This document shows positions 7,138 through 15,959 of a stretch of 64,000 bases of DNA, piece by piece. The notes beneath the pieces were generated by a model. The model had not been told where the DNA came from. It did not search any database and saw nothing but the letters and a program-made list of their open reading frames with translations. Each line of letters begins with the position of its first letter. Position 1 is the first letter of the stretch. Origin of the DNA: Adonisia turfae CCMR0081 (GTDB lineage: Bacteria; Cyanobacteriota; Cyanobacteriia; Phormidesmidales; Phormidesmidaceae); assembly GCF_011009555.1 (NCBI RefSeq), contig NZ_QXHD01000004.1, positions 710,869-774,868 of the forward strand. The letters run 5' to 3'. The position numbers were made by a program, and so were the translations under genes.

Positions 7138-9186
7138 TTATGACTGCAAATCCGCCAGTGCTCCACGGGCCATATTGGCAATGGCTTTATCCGTTGCCTT
7201 AGGTAACTGATAATACTTACCGCCCGCTGTCTTTGCCAGTTCCTTACCAAAGCCGGTAGAAACAAACTTGCGCTCAGTATCAATAATCAACAGCTGAAAA
7301 CCAGTCATACGAATACGGCCAGCTATGTCTAGCAGTTCTGCTTTAATGTCCGGCTTCTCGCCCTCTTCCATGGGTTCTCCTAAAGAACGAGCCAGGGGCA
7401 CATTCCCGCGACCATCAGTAATTGCAATAATCACCACATTGCCCGTATCACCAGACTGTTGCGCATTGGTACCCACGCGCACGGCCTGACTGAGGCCATG
7501 GGCCAGGGGAGAACCACCACCACAGGGCATTGTCTCCAACCGACGGCGGGCAGACGTGATCGAACGAGTCGGTGGCAACAACACGTCTGCCTGTTCTCCT
7601 CGAAACGGAATCAGGGCTACCTGATCGCGGTTTTGGTACGCATCTGTCAGCAGACTCAGAACAGCTCCCTTTGCCGACTGCATACGATTTAGCGCCATAG
7701 AGCCAGAGGCATCCACAACAAAAATGATTAGCGAACCCGCCTTACGAGCCAATCGCTTCGCTCGAATATCACCCTGCTCAACAATCACCTTGCGCTCAGG
7801 TTGACGGGCACGACGTGCCTTTTGATAAGGGGCAGCCGCTCGCAACGTGGCATCAACGGCAATGCGCCGTACAGGACCCTGGGGCAAAATCGGCTTAATA
7901 TAGCGACCTCGATCTTCAGAGATCACAAGACTCTGTTTTCCCGAGCTGCCTTGTCTACTCATGGATTCAGCAAACAACAGGAGAGATGGGTCTAGAACAA
8001 CACCCTCAGGGTCAAACAAAAACTCTTCTGGAATACTCGGAGGAGACTCTTCTTGTTCCTCATCAGGTTCATCGTCGTCGTTATCATCCTCGTCCTCATT
8101 CTCTTGGGACTCGTCTTGATCATCTTCTTGCTGATTTTCTGGCGGTGGGGGCGGTGGGGGCTGCTCATCTTCCGGTGGCGGCTGATCCATGTTCATGGCA
8201 CGGGGAATAATCACTAGTTCCACCGCACGACGTAGATCATCCGCATTGATTTCAGTGCGACCGTCTAACGCAGCACTGGCCTTAGCCACCCGCACAGCAA
8301 AAAGTTCAGCACGATGGCCTTCTACACCACCGCGAATGGCTTCTGTCACCAGATACTGAACCTGGTCGGGAGTAATGACAACATCCTTAAGCCACTCGCG
8401 GGCCAAGATGATCTGGGTTTTAAGGTTGTCAATTTCTTCAATATACTCGGCTAAAAAGCCTTCTGGATCATCAGCGTAGTTAGTTGCCTGATCGGTGGCG
8501 TCCACCCGCTCTTCCATGGTCAGCGCCCGGTCGGCGGAGAGTGCGATCGCAATCCGGTCCAACAAATGCTGTCTCAACACCCCCTCTTCCGGGTTATAGG
8601 TCGCCACCAACAATGGTTTACAGGGATGCTGAAAACTAATACCCTCACGCTCAATCTGGTTACGCCCTTCCGTTAACGTCCCCAGTAGCAGGTTCGAAAT
8701 CTGATCGTCTAGCAGATTGACTTCATCAACGTAGAGAACGCCGCGATTGGCTTCAGCTAGCAAACCTGGCTGAAAGACCGATTCACCGGTTTGAATGGAT
8801 TTTGCCACATCCACAGAACCTAGCAACCGATCCTCGGTTACCCCTAAGGGAATCTGAATAAAGGGAGCCGGAATAACTTTGGTGGGTAAATCATCTAGAT
8901 TCGTGGGATCCCCATGATCGCCAAAACGATCAACGGTAGCATCGTCCCACTCACGCATATTGGTGGGGTCAGCATTGGCATAGGATCCATCGATGATCTC
9001 AATCGGGGGCAGCAACTGGTGCAACCCTCTAGCCAACACAGACTTGGCTGTGCCGCGACGACCAGCAATGACCACACCGCCTAACCCAGGATCCACCGCA
9101 GCCAATAGTAAAGCTAACTTAATTGCATCCTGGCCAACGACAGCCATCAGTGGAAATGTAGTGGGCGTATCCGCGAGGGCCTGCAT
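7138..9186 (-). CDS. chlD: magnesium chelatase subunit D
   Basis: 682 residues, the usual ChlD length. Acts with ChlI and ChlH to insert Mg2+ into protoporphyrin IX, the first committed step to chlorophyll. The N-terminal AAA+ domain keeps GRRGTAKS (about residues 42-49) and the Walker B-like GVLYVDEVN; then comes a proline-rich and acidic linker ([16 protein letters not shown]; about 340-400); the C-terminal von Willebrand A domain has the MIDAS motif DASGSM. Start ATG at 9186 gives the expected N-terminus ([13 protein letters not shown]). Monocistronic in appearance; it diverges from the gene at 9418. Nothing missing. Confidence 0.96.
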   Translation of the reverse strand: MQALADTPTTFPLMAVVGQDAIKLALLLAAVDPGLGGVVIAGRRGTAKSVLARGLHQLLPPIEIIDGSYANADPTNMREWDDATVDRFGDHGDPTNLDDLPTKVIPAPFIQIPLGVTEDRLLGSVDVAKSIQTGESVFQPGLLAEANRGVLYVDEVNLLDDQISNLLLGTLTEGRNQIEREGISFQHPCKPLLVATYNPEEGVLRQHLLDRIAIALSADRALTMEERVDATDQATNYADDPEGFLAEYIEEIDNLKTQIILAREWLKDVVITPDQVQYLVTEAIRGGVEGHRAELFAVRVAKASAALDGRTEINADDLRRAVELVIIPRAMNMDQPPPEDEQPPPPPPPENQQEDDQDESQENEDEDDNDDDEPDEEQEESPPSIPEEFLFDPEGVVLDPSLLLFAESMSRQGSSGKQSLVISEDRGRYIKPILPQGPVRRIAVDATLRAAAPYQKARRARQPERKVIVEQGDIRAKRLARKAGSLIIFVVDASGSMALNRMQSAKGAVLSLLTDAYQNRDQVALIPFRGEQADVLLPPTRSITSARRRLETMPCGGGSPLAHGLSQAVRVGTNAQQSGDTGNVVIIAITDGRGNVPLARSLGEPMEEGEKPDIKAELLDIAGRIRMTGFQLLIIDTERKFVSTGFGKELAKTAGGKYYQLPKATDKAIANMARGALADLQS

Positions 9187-9296
9187 CTTTTCTATCTACT
9201 CAACTTAATAGTTACTGTATCACTGCTTTTCAGCAATCGTGCCCACGAAAGTCGGCCACTTAGGAGGTGCAGGCTCAGATGTTCAGCCTTTAGAAT

Positions 9297-9325
9297 TTGA
9301 CTTACGCTGTTGCCAAGCTTATAAA
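9297..9325 (+). promoter_or_regulatory. sigma70-type promoter for the gene at 9418
   Basis: TTGACT at 9297-9302 and TATAAA at 9320-9325, spaced by exactly 17 bp, pointing towards the gene at 9418. This predicts a transcript start near 9332 and a leader of about 85 bases. Confidence 0.6.
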
Positions 9326-9417
9326 AGGAACAATCTGTCCTTGCCTATCCGTACTCGACAGATTGATTCATCTCACCATGTAAGCAGCGCCAGACGATAA
9401 ATCTCTGTGAGTTCCCG

Positions 9418-9984
9418 ATGCCTGTTGCTGCCTGTAAACTACTGACCTATAAGGGCCAATACAGCACGTGCCAAATTAAGGTACCAGATATTGATGAAAA
9501 GTTGCCTGCCGTCAAAGTAAGTGGTCAATACTACAGCCGGTTTCGCCGGTTTGAAGACGCAGAGGCTGCCATGAAGGCATTGGCCAAACTGGCTCGAAAT
9601 GGAGATGTGCTGGCATTAACCAAACAAAGCAAAGATAGCTACGTCATGTGGGCATTGGAACTAGAGGCCCAAGTTTTCAAAGGCCCTCGAAAGGATGGGC
9701 GACGATGGCCAACGTGTGGACCAGCCACATGCTTGATACTGGGAGACGCAAAACAATATAACCAGGGCTATATACAAGTCCCTGACCTGGCCGACCCCAT
9801 GGTGGCTGTACAGTATGACGACCAATTTTATAGTGTCTATCGGCCAGGATTGGCAGCTGGTGAGGCACTCTATTTAGCGGCCCAACTAACAGGTCGAGGC
9901 AATGATAGTGCGATCGCATCTACTTCAAAAGGATACGCCGTTTGCATGCTAGAGCCAGAAGCAACAGCCCATACCCCAGAGTGA
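9418..9984 (+). CDS. hypothetical protein made of two copies of one ~85-residue domain
   Basis: 188 residues. The two halves are related: VPDIDEKLPAVKVSGQYYSRFR in the first and VPDLADPMVAVQYDDQFYSVYR in the second, each followed by an alanine-rich helix (AMKALAKLARNGD; ALYLAAQLTGRGN) and a short strand with Y-x-V/M (DSYVMWALELEA; KGYAVCMLEPEA). No signal peptide or membrane helix, so it is cytosolic. I do not recognise a named family. It sits alone between chlD (divergent) and ccmK4 (convergent) and has a good promoter. Confidence 0.8.
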   Translation: MPVAACKLLTYKGQYSTCQIKVPDIDEKLPAVKVSGQYYSRFRRFEDAEAAMKALAKLARNGDVLALTKQSKDSYVMWALELEAQVFKGPRKDGRRWPTCGPATCLILGDAKQYNQGYIQVPDLADPMVAVQYDDQFYSVYRPGLAAGEALYLAAQLTGRGNDSAIASTSKGYAVCMLEPEATAHTPE

Positions 9985-10063
9985 AGTAAGTATCTAAAAA
10001 ATAGAGTGTCGAATTCAATTTCAATAATTCAACACTCAATACTCAAATCTCACGACTCAATCC

Positions 10064-10405
10064 TTAACGTCGTCCTGGCAAAATAGGTTGCTCTACAGCA
10101 TTACGGAAGCGCTGCACATCTTCGCTAAAGTCAATGGGTAAGACAGCGACCACGTTCTCGTGGGGACGAGGAATAATCACCCAAGTTTCTAGGACTCCAC
10201 CGGGAGCATTTTCCGCAGCTTCCACCCCAGCTGCCATAGCCGCTTTGACTTCGGATACATCACCACGAATATTGATGCAGAAACGTGCACTACCTGCCCG
10301 AATGTAATTCACCAATGTGACTCGTCCTGCTTTCACCATCGCATCTGCGGCGGCTAGTACAGGGGGAAATCCCTTTGTTTCTAACGATCCTACTGCCTCA
10401 GGCAT
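10064..10405 (-). CDS. ccmK4: carboxysome shell hexamer protein, CcmK4-type
   Basis: 113 residues with one BMC domain: AVGSLETKGFPPVLAAADAM, RAGSARFCINIRGDVSEVKAAM and the C-terminal IIPRPHENVVAVLPIDFS. The extended tail after the core and IRAGSA at the central pore point to CcmK4 rather than CcmK1/2 (KIGS pore). It forms facets or minority hexamers of the beta-carboxysome shell. CcmK4 is normally encoded next to CcmK3, but no ccmK3 is present here: upstream is an alpha/beta hydrolase, downstream a convergent unrelated gene. A ribosome site (GGAGAG) precedes the start. Confidence 0.92.
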   Translation of the reverse strand: MPEAVGSLETKGFPPVLAAADAMVKAGRVTLVNYIRAGSARFCINIRGDVSEVKAAMAAGVEAAENAPGGVLETWVIIPRPHENVVAVLPIDFSEDVQRFRNAVEQPILPGRR

Positions 10406-10460
10406 TGTCGCTCTCCTTAACTACGAGCCTAGATTGGCTTTGATTTTATAACTCCAACGT

Positions 10461-11360
10461 CTATTCTACGGGAGACACGGGGGCTTGAATAGCCACAACG
10501 GGTTGCGTTTGCTGAACAAACGTTTCAACCTTCGTAAAGTAGTCCGGCCCAGCCGTACTTGCCACATCGTTATGCCCTGCTTCGGGAACTAGCCACAGTG
10601 ACTTGGGGGAGGGTGATGCAGCATAGAGTTGCTCTGACATCGCTGCTGCAGTTGTATCGTCTTCTAATCCATGGATATAGAAAACGGGTAGCTGCAGATG
10701 GGGCACTTTAGCAAGAGAATCAAACCGCTGGGTCAGAATCCAATTCACCGGCACCCAGTCATATTGCCCAGTTAATTGGACGGCCTGTAGCATTGAGCTA
10801 AAGGTACTTTGCACAATCAGCCCCGCTGCCGGGCGGTGGGTCGATAGTTCAATGGCAATGGCTCCTCCCAAGGAATGGCCAAATAGCCACAGCTGCTGGT
10901 TCGGGATCTGCCGAGTTTCCGTGAGATAGCGATAGGCTGCGATCGCATCCTCATATACCCGATCTTCATTGGGAAAGGGGCCAGGACTGAGACCATACCC
11001 CCGATAGTCCACCATGAGCACGTTAAACCCCATCAACTGATAGCGATGGGCTAGCCCTAAATTTGCACCAATATTCTCGCTATTACCATGGAGATACAGC
11101 AACGTCAGTGCACGTGCAGACAACGTTCCTGGTAAACCAGGTAGCCACCACCCATGTAACCCGTTACCAGGAGAAGATCTTCCTTCTGGGCTAATCCAAA
11201 CTTCTTCGTAAGCTAACTGTTCGTCTGCTGGCGTTTGGGTTAATACAGATGTGGGCGAAAAGATCAGCTTCGTTTGATAAAAGTACAACCCAACACAAAA
11301 TGCACCATAAATACTGGCAGTAGCTAAGGCCAGTGCCAGTAGACCTTTATAAACCATCAT
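10461..11360 (-). CDS. membrane-anchored alpha/beta hydrolase (Bem46/ABHD13-like)
   Basis: 299 residues. An N-terminal hydrophobic helix (about 4-25) probably anchors the protein. The fold markers are YLHGNSENI (oxyanion region), GHSLGGA (nucleophile Ser), HGLEDDTTA (acid) and EAGHND (His), so the catalytic triad is complete. Such proteins are serine hydrolases of unknown substrate. It ends 55 bp before ccmK4 on the same strand; co-transcription is possible but a carboxysome role is not implied. Confidence 0.85.
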   Translation of the reverse strand: MMVYKGLLALALATASIYGAFCVGLYFYQTKLIFSPTSVLTQTPADEQLAYEEVWISPEGRSSPGNGLHGWWLPGLPGTLSARALTLLYLHGNSENIGANLGLAHRYQLMGFNVLMVDYRGYGLSPGPFPNEDRVYEDAIAAYRYLTETRQIPNQQLWLFGHSLGGAIAIELSTHRPAAGLIVQSTFSSMLQAVQLTGQYDWVPVNWILTQRFDSLAKVPHLQLPVFYIHGLEDDTTAAAMSEQLYAASPSPKSLWLVPEAGHNDVASTAGPDYFTKVETFVQQTQPVVAIQAPVSPVE

Positions 11361-11398
11361 TTACAGCATTACCCAGAAACTCAAACTATTGACCACAA

Positions 11399-12208
11399 CT
11401 ACAACGACCACTCTTCTTGTAGCGCCTCTAGCTGCCATACGCGGGTCTCGGTGATTGCCGCCAGACAAGCCTTAACATCTCCAGCTGATGGCAAATTAGC
11501 CTCATACTCACAGTGGGCATCACGATAATCCAGCCAGGAAAGCTGAACATCCGTCAATGCCTCCCCTGCATCACCATCGGCTAACGCCTGCACAGCCTGA
11601 TAAACCTCATTAAGCTGGGCATCGGCTGCCGCAAAATCAGTCTCGGCAGTAATCGTCTGTCGCAGCTCAGCGATACGATTATCCGTTATTTGCTCCATAC
11701 AGCTAGCTTGAATCAGAGGCGCGATTGAACCACCTGCAAAACGATCACTCTCAAACGTGCACTCGGCGTCACGGAAGACAAGCCAACGTTCTTCAGCTCT
11801 AGTCAGCAAATCTTTTGAAGCCTCATTCAGACCTTGCTTCACCTCCTGATAGACATCATTGAGCGCCTTATCAGAAACGGCATAATTTTCAGCCGCGCAC
11901 TGATTCATCTCCTGCTGGGTAGCCAATTGACCGCAGTCCTGTTTAGCTAAAGCTACCGGAGAAGCAGCAGGTGGCGGCGCAGCAGCCTCGTTGGACGAAG
12001 CAACCGGTGGCGTCACAGGCACCGGTTCAGCCGCTTCACCCTCGGTCGACTCGGCAGCAGATGAAGCCTCTTGATTAGTTGCTGTAGACGTATCATCAGC
12101 CCCATTGGTAGGCGCAGTCGTCTGCTCTGCGCGTCCGCAACTGACCAAAGCCAGGAGTAATGCTATAGAGACTAGTTTGGACAATAGTTTATAAGACGAT
12201 TTATCCAT
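11399..12208 (-). CDS. lipoprotein with two LprI (DUF1311)-type domains
   Basis: 269 residues. Lipobox LVSC at about residues 21-24 after a hydrophobic signal. A Thr/Ala/Pro/Glu-rich spacer follows. The first domain begins DCGQLATQQEMNQCAAENY and has ERWLVFRDAEC, the signature of LprI-like domains; the second is AAADAQLNEVY ... LSWLDYRDAHCEYEA ... CLAAITETRVWQL. Members of this family include lysozyme inhibitors, but many have no known role. The second copy lacks the leading Cys pair, so it may be divergent. It lies 38 bp upstream of the hydrolase on the same strand, suggesting a short envelope operon. Confidence 0.85.
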   Translation of the reverse strand: MDKSSYKLLSKLVSIALLLALVSCGRAEQTTAPTNGADDTSTATNQEASSAAESTEGEAAEPVPVTPPVASSNEAAAPPPAASPVALAKQDCGQLATQQEMNQCAAENYAVSDKALNDVYQEVKQGLNEASKDLLTRAEERWLVFRDAECTFESDRFAGGSIAPLIQASCMEQITDNRIAELRQTITAETDFAAADAQLNEVYQAVQALADGDAGEALTDVQLSWLDYRDAHCEYEANLPSAGDVKACLAAITETRVWQLEALQEEWSL

Positions 12209-12376
12209 GGTTTCACAACACCAGCTCGCACCATTGGAGTGTAACGCACCCGCTTTTAGCTATGGAAAATCTAAAGAATAATCAGGGTTTCTAGCGTAGA
12301 ACAGACCAAAAGCTATAGGTTGAGCGCAAGCTTCTTAACGGTGGGCTGACGGCCCAATGATTCCTGATTATTTCCT

Positions 12377-13672
12377 ATGCAAATCGTCGCCTACCTTTAC
12401 ACAGATCCTCGTCTGGAACCTCCAGTCGATGCCAATCTGTGGGGCTGGGAGGTTGATCGCATCTACAAAGACACTCCCTTTGCCCCACAGCGCCCTCAAC
12501 TCCAGGAACTATTAACCCACATCCAAACTGAGGCACCGGCCTATCTGCTAATACGACATCTTGATGAATTAGGGGATTCCTTAACATCGGTCGCTGAAAA
12601 TCTCACGCTCATCGAAACGGCAGGAACGGTGGTGATTGCCACAGAACAGGACTATCAGACAGCCGCAGCTGGCACAACTCACCCGCAGCTACCCATAGTC
12701 CTCGCTCAAGTACAAGCCAATCAACGCCAACGCCGTATTCGCCAAGGACATGCGGCCAAACGGCTAAAGGCCCTGCCACCGCCAGGCAAAGCCCCCTATG
12801 GCTACCGCCGTGGCAAGCAAGGCTACATCATTGACCGAGCCACTGCGCCGATACTAAAAGCCTTCTTTGAACAGTTTTTGTTATACGGTTCTCTGCGAGG
12901 CGCAGTGCGCCATATCGCGAAGCAATATGGTAAAAAAGTATCCGCCTCCACTGGGCGACGCTGGCTAGAACATCCCATCTATAGAGGTCACACCCGCTAT
13001 GGTGATGGCGGCATCATCCTCAATACCCACCGTCCTCTTTTAGATGCCACCGAAGCAGCCCAGATCGATCGCCTACTACGTCGGAATAGTGCATTACCGT
13101 CTAAAACAGCGAGTGCGCCGCGTTCTTTAGCGGGTCTAGTTAGCTGTCAACAGTGCCAGGCAAAATTTACAGTGAGTCGGGTCAGTGCCCCCCGGCGTGC
13201 TAAAGACTACACCTATATGCGGGTGACCACCTGCCCAGAGAAATGCAAAGCTCTACCCTACGAAGAGCTGCTAGCTCAGACAATTCAGACTATTTGCCAC
13301 GACCTGCCTAAGGCGGTGGCTCAGCTCTCTATGCCAGACCAAAGTCCTAAAAATGCGCTAGAGGTTGCGATCTCAACACAAGAAGCCATCCTCAACCAGT
13401 TGCCTCAGCTAGTAACCGACGGCATATTAGACCAGACAACAGCTGATCTACGGGCCTATAGCGTGCGCACCAAAGTTGCCCAACTTACTCAGCAACTAGC
13501 CCAATTACCCCCAGTCAATCTTAAGGAACTCGCTCAAGCGGTTAGCATCCCTCAATTCTGGGAAGATCTCTCAGAACCAGAACGCCGCTTTTTCTTTCGC
13601 GAATTCATCCGTGACATACAGGTTATCCGTTCAGGAAACAGCTGGACACTTCAGGTATTATTTGCCTTCTAG
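12377..13672 (+). CDS. serine-recombinase-family protein lacking the catalytic residues
   Basis: 431 residues with the large-serine-recombinase order: resolvase-like N-terminus (1-105), recombinase domain (about 135-235, PPGKAPYGYRRGKQGYIID ... RRWLEHPIYRGHTRYG), zinc ribbon (CQQCQAKF ... CPEKC, about 257-293), coiled coil, and a tail ending in a beta strand. The active site is gone: where gamma-delta resolvase has Y-x-R-x-S this protein has YLYTD, so Arg and nucleophile Ser are replaced; where D-R-L-x-R is expected it has DELGD. The rest of the protein is intact and shows no frameshift, which suggests a retained DNA-binding role rather than a dead transposon gene. Its stop codon lies in a perfect inverted repeat. 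Confidence 0.8.
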   Translation: MQIVAYLYTDPRLEPPVDANLWGWEVDRIYKDTPFAPQRPQLQELLTHIQTEAPAYLLIRHLDELGDSLTSVAENLTLIETAGTVVIATEQDYQTAAAGTTHPQLPIVLAQVQANQRQRRIRQGHAAKRLKALPPPGKAPYGYRRGKQGYIIDRATAPILKAFFEQFLLYGSLRGAVRHIAKQYGKKVSASTGRRWLEHPIYRGHTRYGDGGIILNTHRPLLDATEAAQIDRLLRRNSALPSKTASAPRSLAGLVSCQQCQAKFTVSRVSAPRRAKDYTYMRVTTCPEKCKALPYEELLAQTIQTICHDLPKAVAQLSMPDQSPKNALEVAISTQEAILNQLPQLVTDGILDQTTADLRAYSVRTKVAQLTQQLAQLPPVNLKELAQAVSIPQFWEDLSEPERRFFFREFIRDIQVIRSGNSWTLQVLFAF

Positions 13673-13707
13673 TCAACAACTAAAGTTGTTGACTAGAAGG
13701 CAAATAA
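13658..13707. repeat. perfect 24-bp inverted repeat with 2-bp spacer
   Basis: Left arm 13658-13681 and right arm 13684-13707 are exact reverse complements (left arm begins TTATTTGCCTTC, ends CAACAACT), separated by AA. The recombinase-family stop codon (13670-13672) is in the left arm. Neither strand has a U-run after the stem, so it is not a standard intrinsic terminator. Confidence 0.9.
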
Positions 13708-14042
13708 AAAGAGAGCACCTAAGCACCATGGCGAGATAGACATACAGACATTGCATGGACATCTCTCTAAACGATTGCGCAAACAAAGCAAGTATATTAG
13801 CGGATGCATACTGAGAGAAAGACACGACGAGGCCTGTAAGATCCGCAAAAATCCTGAGGACAACACCACAACAATAATTAATCCTTGCTGGAAATTCTAT
13901 AAAAGTCTCCTTAAAAGCTACGAGATGGCTCAAATCTTCATACACAACATGCGTATTCATCCGCATTTCGACAACATTTTTAGGCATTAAATTTGACATA
14001 CAAGGGTCAAGAACTAAGTCACAAGACGTCAACAAAACAATC
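13708..14042. other. non-coding stretch upstream of the PEP-CTERM gene
   Basis: Short open frames occur on both strands but have no family resemblance, ribosome site or codon pattern I would trust. I see no strong promoter hexamers. It presumably holds the promoter for the gene at 14043. Confidence 0.4.
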
Positions 14043-15023
14043 ATGAATCAATTCAATATCCGTGCTGCACTAGGCATGGCAGTCATAGTGAGTGCGATAG
14101 GAGCAGCACCCACCTATGCCTTCACCCTAACAGGGGCATCAGCAAGCTTCGACAACGCACGATTAGTAAACGGCAAAACTGTTGGTAGAGCGGCTAACAA
14201 CAGTGATTTTGCCGACTATGAGCAAGCGGCTTTTACTAAAGACTCAGATAACTATGTTGAGTTTTTTGATTACAACGGGGTCAACCAAGTGCGTTGGGGC
14301 GATCCTGTCTATGACTACTACAGCTACTCCAAAACGCAAGAAGCAGGTCATCGAAAAATATCGGACTATGGGTCCTACCGCACCAGCAACGGTTATCAAT
14401 ATTATGGATCCCATAAAGACCGAACAGCTCAAAAAAGTGGTCTTGGTTTCGCGGGTGTCAGCAATGTCGATTTAGGTGTAGGTGAGATTTTCAATCTTGG
14501 TACTCTCAAGCACTACAACAACACAATTTGGTCAGATGGTCGCATCGCAGAGAAAACCGATTTCAGCCTAAAATTAGGCTTTGGCGATACTGGTCTAGGT
14601 GACCAGACCTTCAACTTCGCCCTTAACATTGATGAGACTAGCAATAATCCTAATAATCATGCGGGCGGCCAATGCCCATATCAAACCACTGGCTCTGGCT
14701 GTTCTGATAAAATCACCTGGGATTTTGCCATTGACTCTGAAAGTAGCTTTGAGTTTGAAGGTGAAGAATACACCCTTGAGCTAGTAGGCTTTAACGACAC
14801 GCCTAACTTCGATGCTGGCGGCGTAACAGACTTTATCTCCCAAGAGAATGGCACTAGTCAGGCTAGTCTGTTTGCTCGCATCGTTAAAGTAGACGACCCT
14901 GATAATCCTGATGAGCCCACCGCTGTGCCTGAGCCAGGAGCGCTGCTAGGAATAGGCGCATTGGGATTGCTCTTGCATAATACCCGCCGCCGCCAACAAG
15001 AGGCTGCTATTGCTGAGGCTTAA
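14043..15023 (+). CDS. PEP-CTERM sorting-domain exported protein
   Basis: 326 residues: cleavable signal peptide (cleavage probably after TYA, residue ~26), a ~260-residue extracytoplasmic body rich in Asn, Asp and Tyr, and the C-terminal sorting signal VPEPG, hydrophobic helix LLGIGALGLLL and RRR. PEP-CTERM proteins are processed by an exosortase and delivered to the surface or matrix. The body (VRWGDP, SGLGFAGV, LKHYNNTI, then a Cys-containing DKITWDF segment) resembles the THxN-type PEP-CTERM family, but that subfamily call is tentative. No exosortase is in the window. A strong terminator follows. Confidence 0.85.
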   Translation: MNQFNIRAALGMAVIVSAIGAAPTYAFTLTGASASFDNARLVNGKTVGRAANNSDFADYEQAAFTKDSDNYVEFFDYNGVNQVRWGDPVYDYYSYSKTQEAGHRKISDYGSYRTSNGYQYYGSHKDRTAQKSGLGFAGVSNVDLGVGEIFNLGTLKHYNNTIWSDGRIAEKTDFSLKLGFGDTGLGDQTFNFALNIDETSNNPNNHAGGQCPYQTTGSGCSDKITWDFAIDSESSFEFEGEEYTLELVGFNDTPNFDAGGVTDFISQENGTSQASLFARIVKVDDPDNPDEPTAVPEPGALLGIGALGLLLHNTRRRQQEAAIAEA

Positions 15024-15070
15024 CAAAGCCCCAATCGCCACTGGCAAACGTCTCTGCAACAGAGCAAACA

Positions 15071-15114
15071 CCCCAGACCTAAGAACTTTTTGTTTCTCAG
15101 GTCTGGGGTTTTCT
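15071..15114 (+). terminator. intrinsic terminator of the PEP-CTERM gene
   Basis: CCCCAGACCT pairs with AGGTCTGGGG around a loop of about 17 bases, followed by TTTTCTT. Confidence 0.9.
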
Positions 15115-15137
15115 TAGCTATGGCAATCTGTTCTTGC

Positions 15138-15908
15138 TTACCCTTGTGAGGGTTCATCCAGCATCAAAGGATACCAAGGCTCACGATCATTTAACTGCCA
15201 AATAGAAATTACTAGAGCGCTGGCCACTGCCAACCAAATCACCATGGGCAATAGCAGCTGGCCTGCCAAGGGCACAACTTGCCAGTAACTCACGGTAACG
15301 ACAACAGACGAAACCAACGGTCCAAGAATAACCACAGGCACCGCCAAGCCCAGACGCCCTTCCACCGTGAAGACTGTATTCCAGGTATCTCCCAAGGCTA
15401 AATGGATAATAAAAATAGCTAGGGGCCATGTTAAGTAGGTCTGGCCTAAAGCTTGCCACACTAGATAAGAGGACACCACCCGTAAGACACCAATACTCAT
15501 CCAAATAATCGGAAACGCCAGGGGAGGAGGAGCCCAGCCAGGACGTTTGACATTACTGTAGGTGGTGCGAGTTCGTGCATTGTTCAAAGGGGAAAACAGA
15601 CGGGACCGAATGGCTAGCACAATAAAAAATGCGATCGCAGCTCCCACTTTGACCGTTTCAGACCATGCCTGGGTCAGCTGCTGTAATCCCCACAAACTGA
15701 TGATCATCAGTCCAATTTGAGCCAGGGTGCCAACGACATATCTCCCTAAAGCAGACCAGTCAGCTTGACGCCCCTCTGCGGCTGGCAGCTGCGTTGCATC
15801 GTCTAGACGCACACCCATGATGGCATTCACCATCGACTCCACCTTGCCAAACAGGTTCGTTTTTTCCGCCATAGTCGCTGCTAAGTTACTCCCATTACTA
15901 TCTATCAT
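15138..15908 (-). CDS. TspO/MBR-family membrane protein with N-terminal extension
   Basis: About 256 residues from ATG 15908 (ATG 15872, MAEKTNLFG, is an equally good start; a longer frame reaches 15947 but would crowd the divergent gene). The C-terminal ~160 residues show the TspO pattern: KRPGWAPPPLAFPIIW, a Trp-rich set of helices, and LGDTWNTVFTVEGRLGLAV. TspO proteins bind tetrapyrroles and tune pigment and stress responses. Typical TspO is ~160 residues; here ~95 extra residues with two more predicted helices precede it. Divergent from the ABC ATPase at 15960. Confidence 0.75.
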   Translation of the reverse strand: MIDSNGSNLAATMAEKTNLFGKVESMVNAIMGVRLDDATQLPAAEGRQADWSALGRYVVGTLAQIGLMIISLWGLQQLTQAWSETVKVGAAIAFFIVLAIRSRLFSPLNNARTRTTYSNVKRPGWAPPPLAFPIIWMSIGVLRVVSSYLVWQALGQTYLTWPLAIFIIHLALGDTWNTVFTVEGRLGLAVPVVILGPLVSSVVVTVSYWQVVPLAGQLLLPMVIWLAVASALVISIWQLNDREPWYPLMLDEPSQG

Positions 15909-15959
15909 GATTGCCGCTACTATTTGGGGAAAGAGCAACCCAACCAAAAACGGCAGTTC

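Noticed and set aside
13673..14044. 123-residue minus-strand ORF and 79-residue plus-strand ORF between the recombinase-like and PEP-CTERM genes
   Set aside because: They overlap each other, match no family and lack ribosome sites; the minus ORF also begins inside the PEP-CTERM start.
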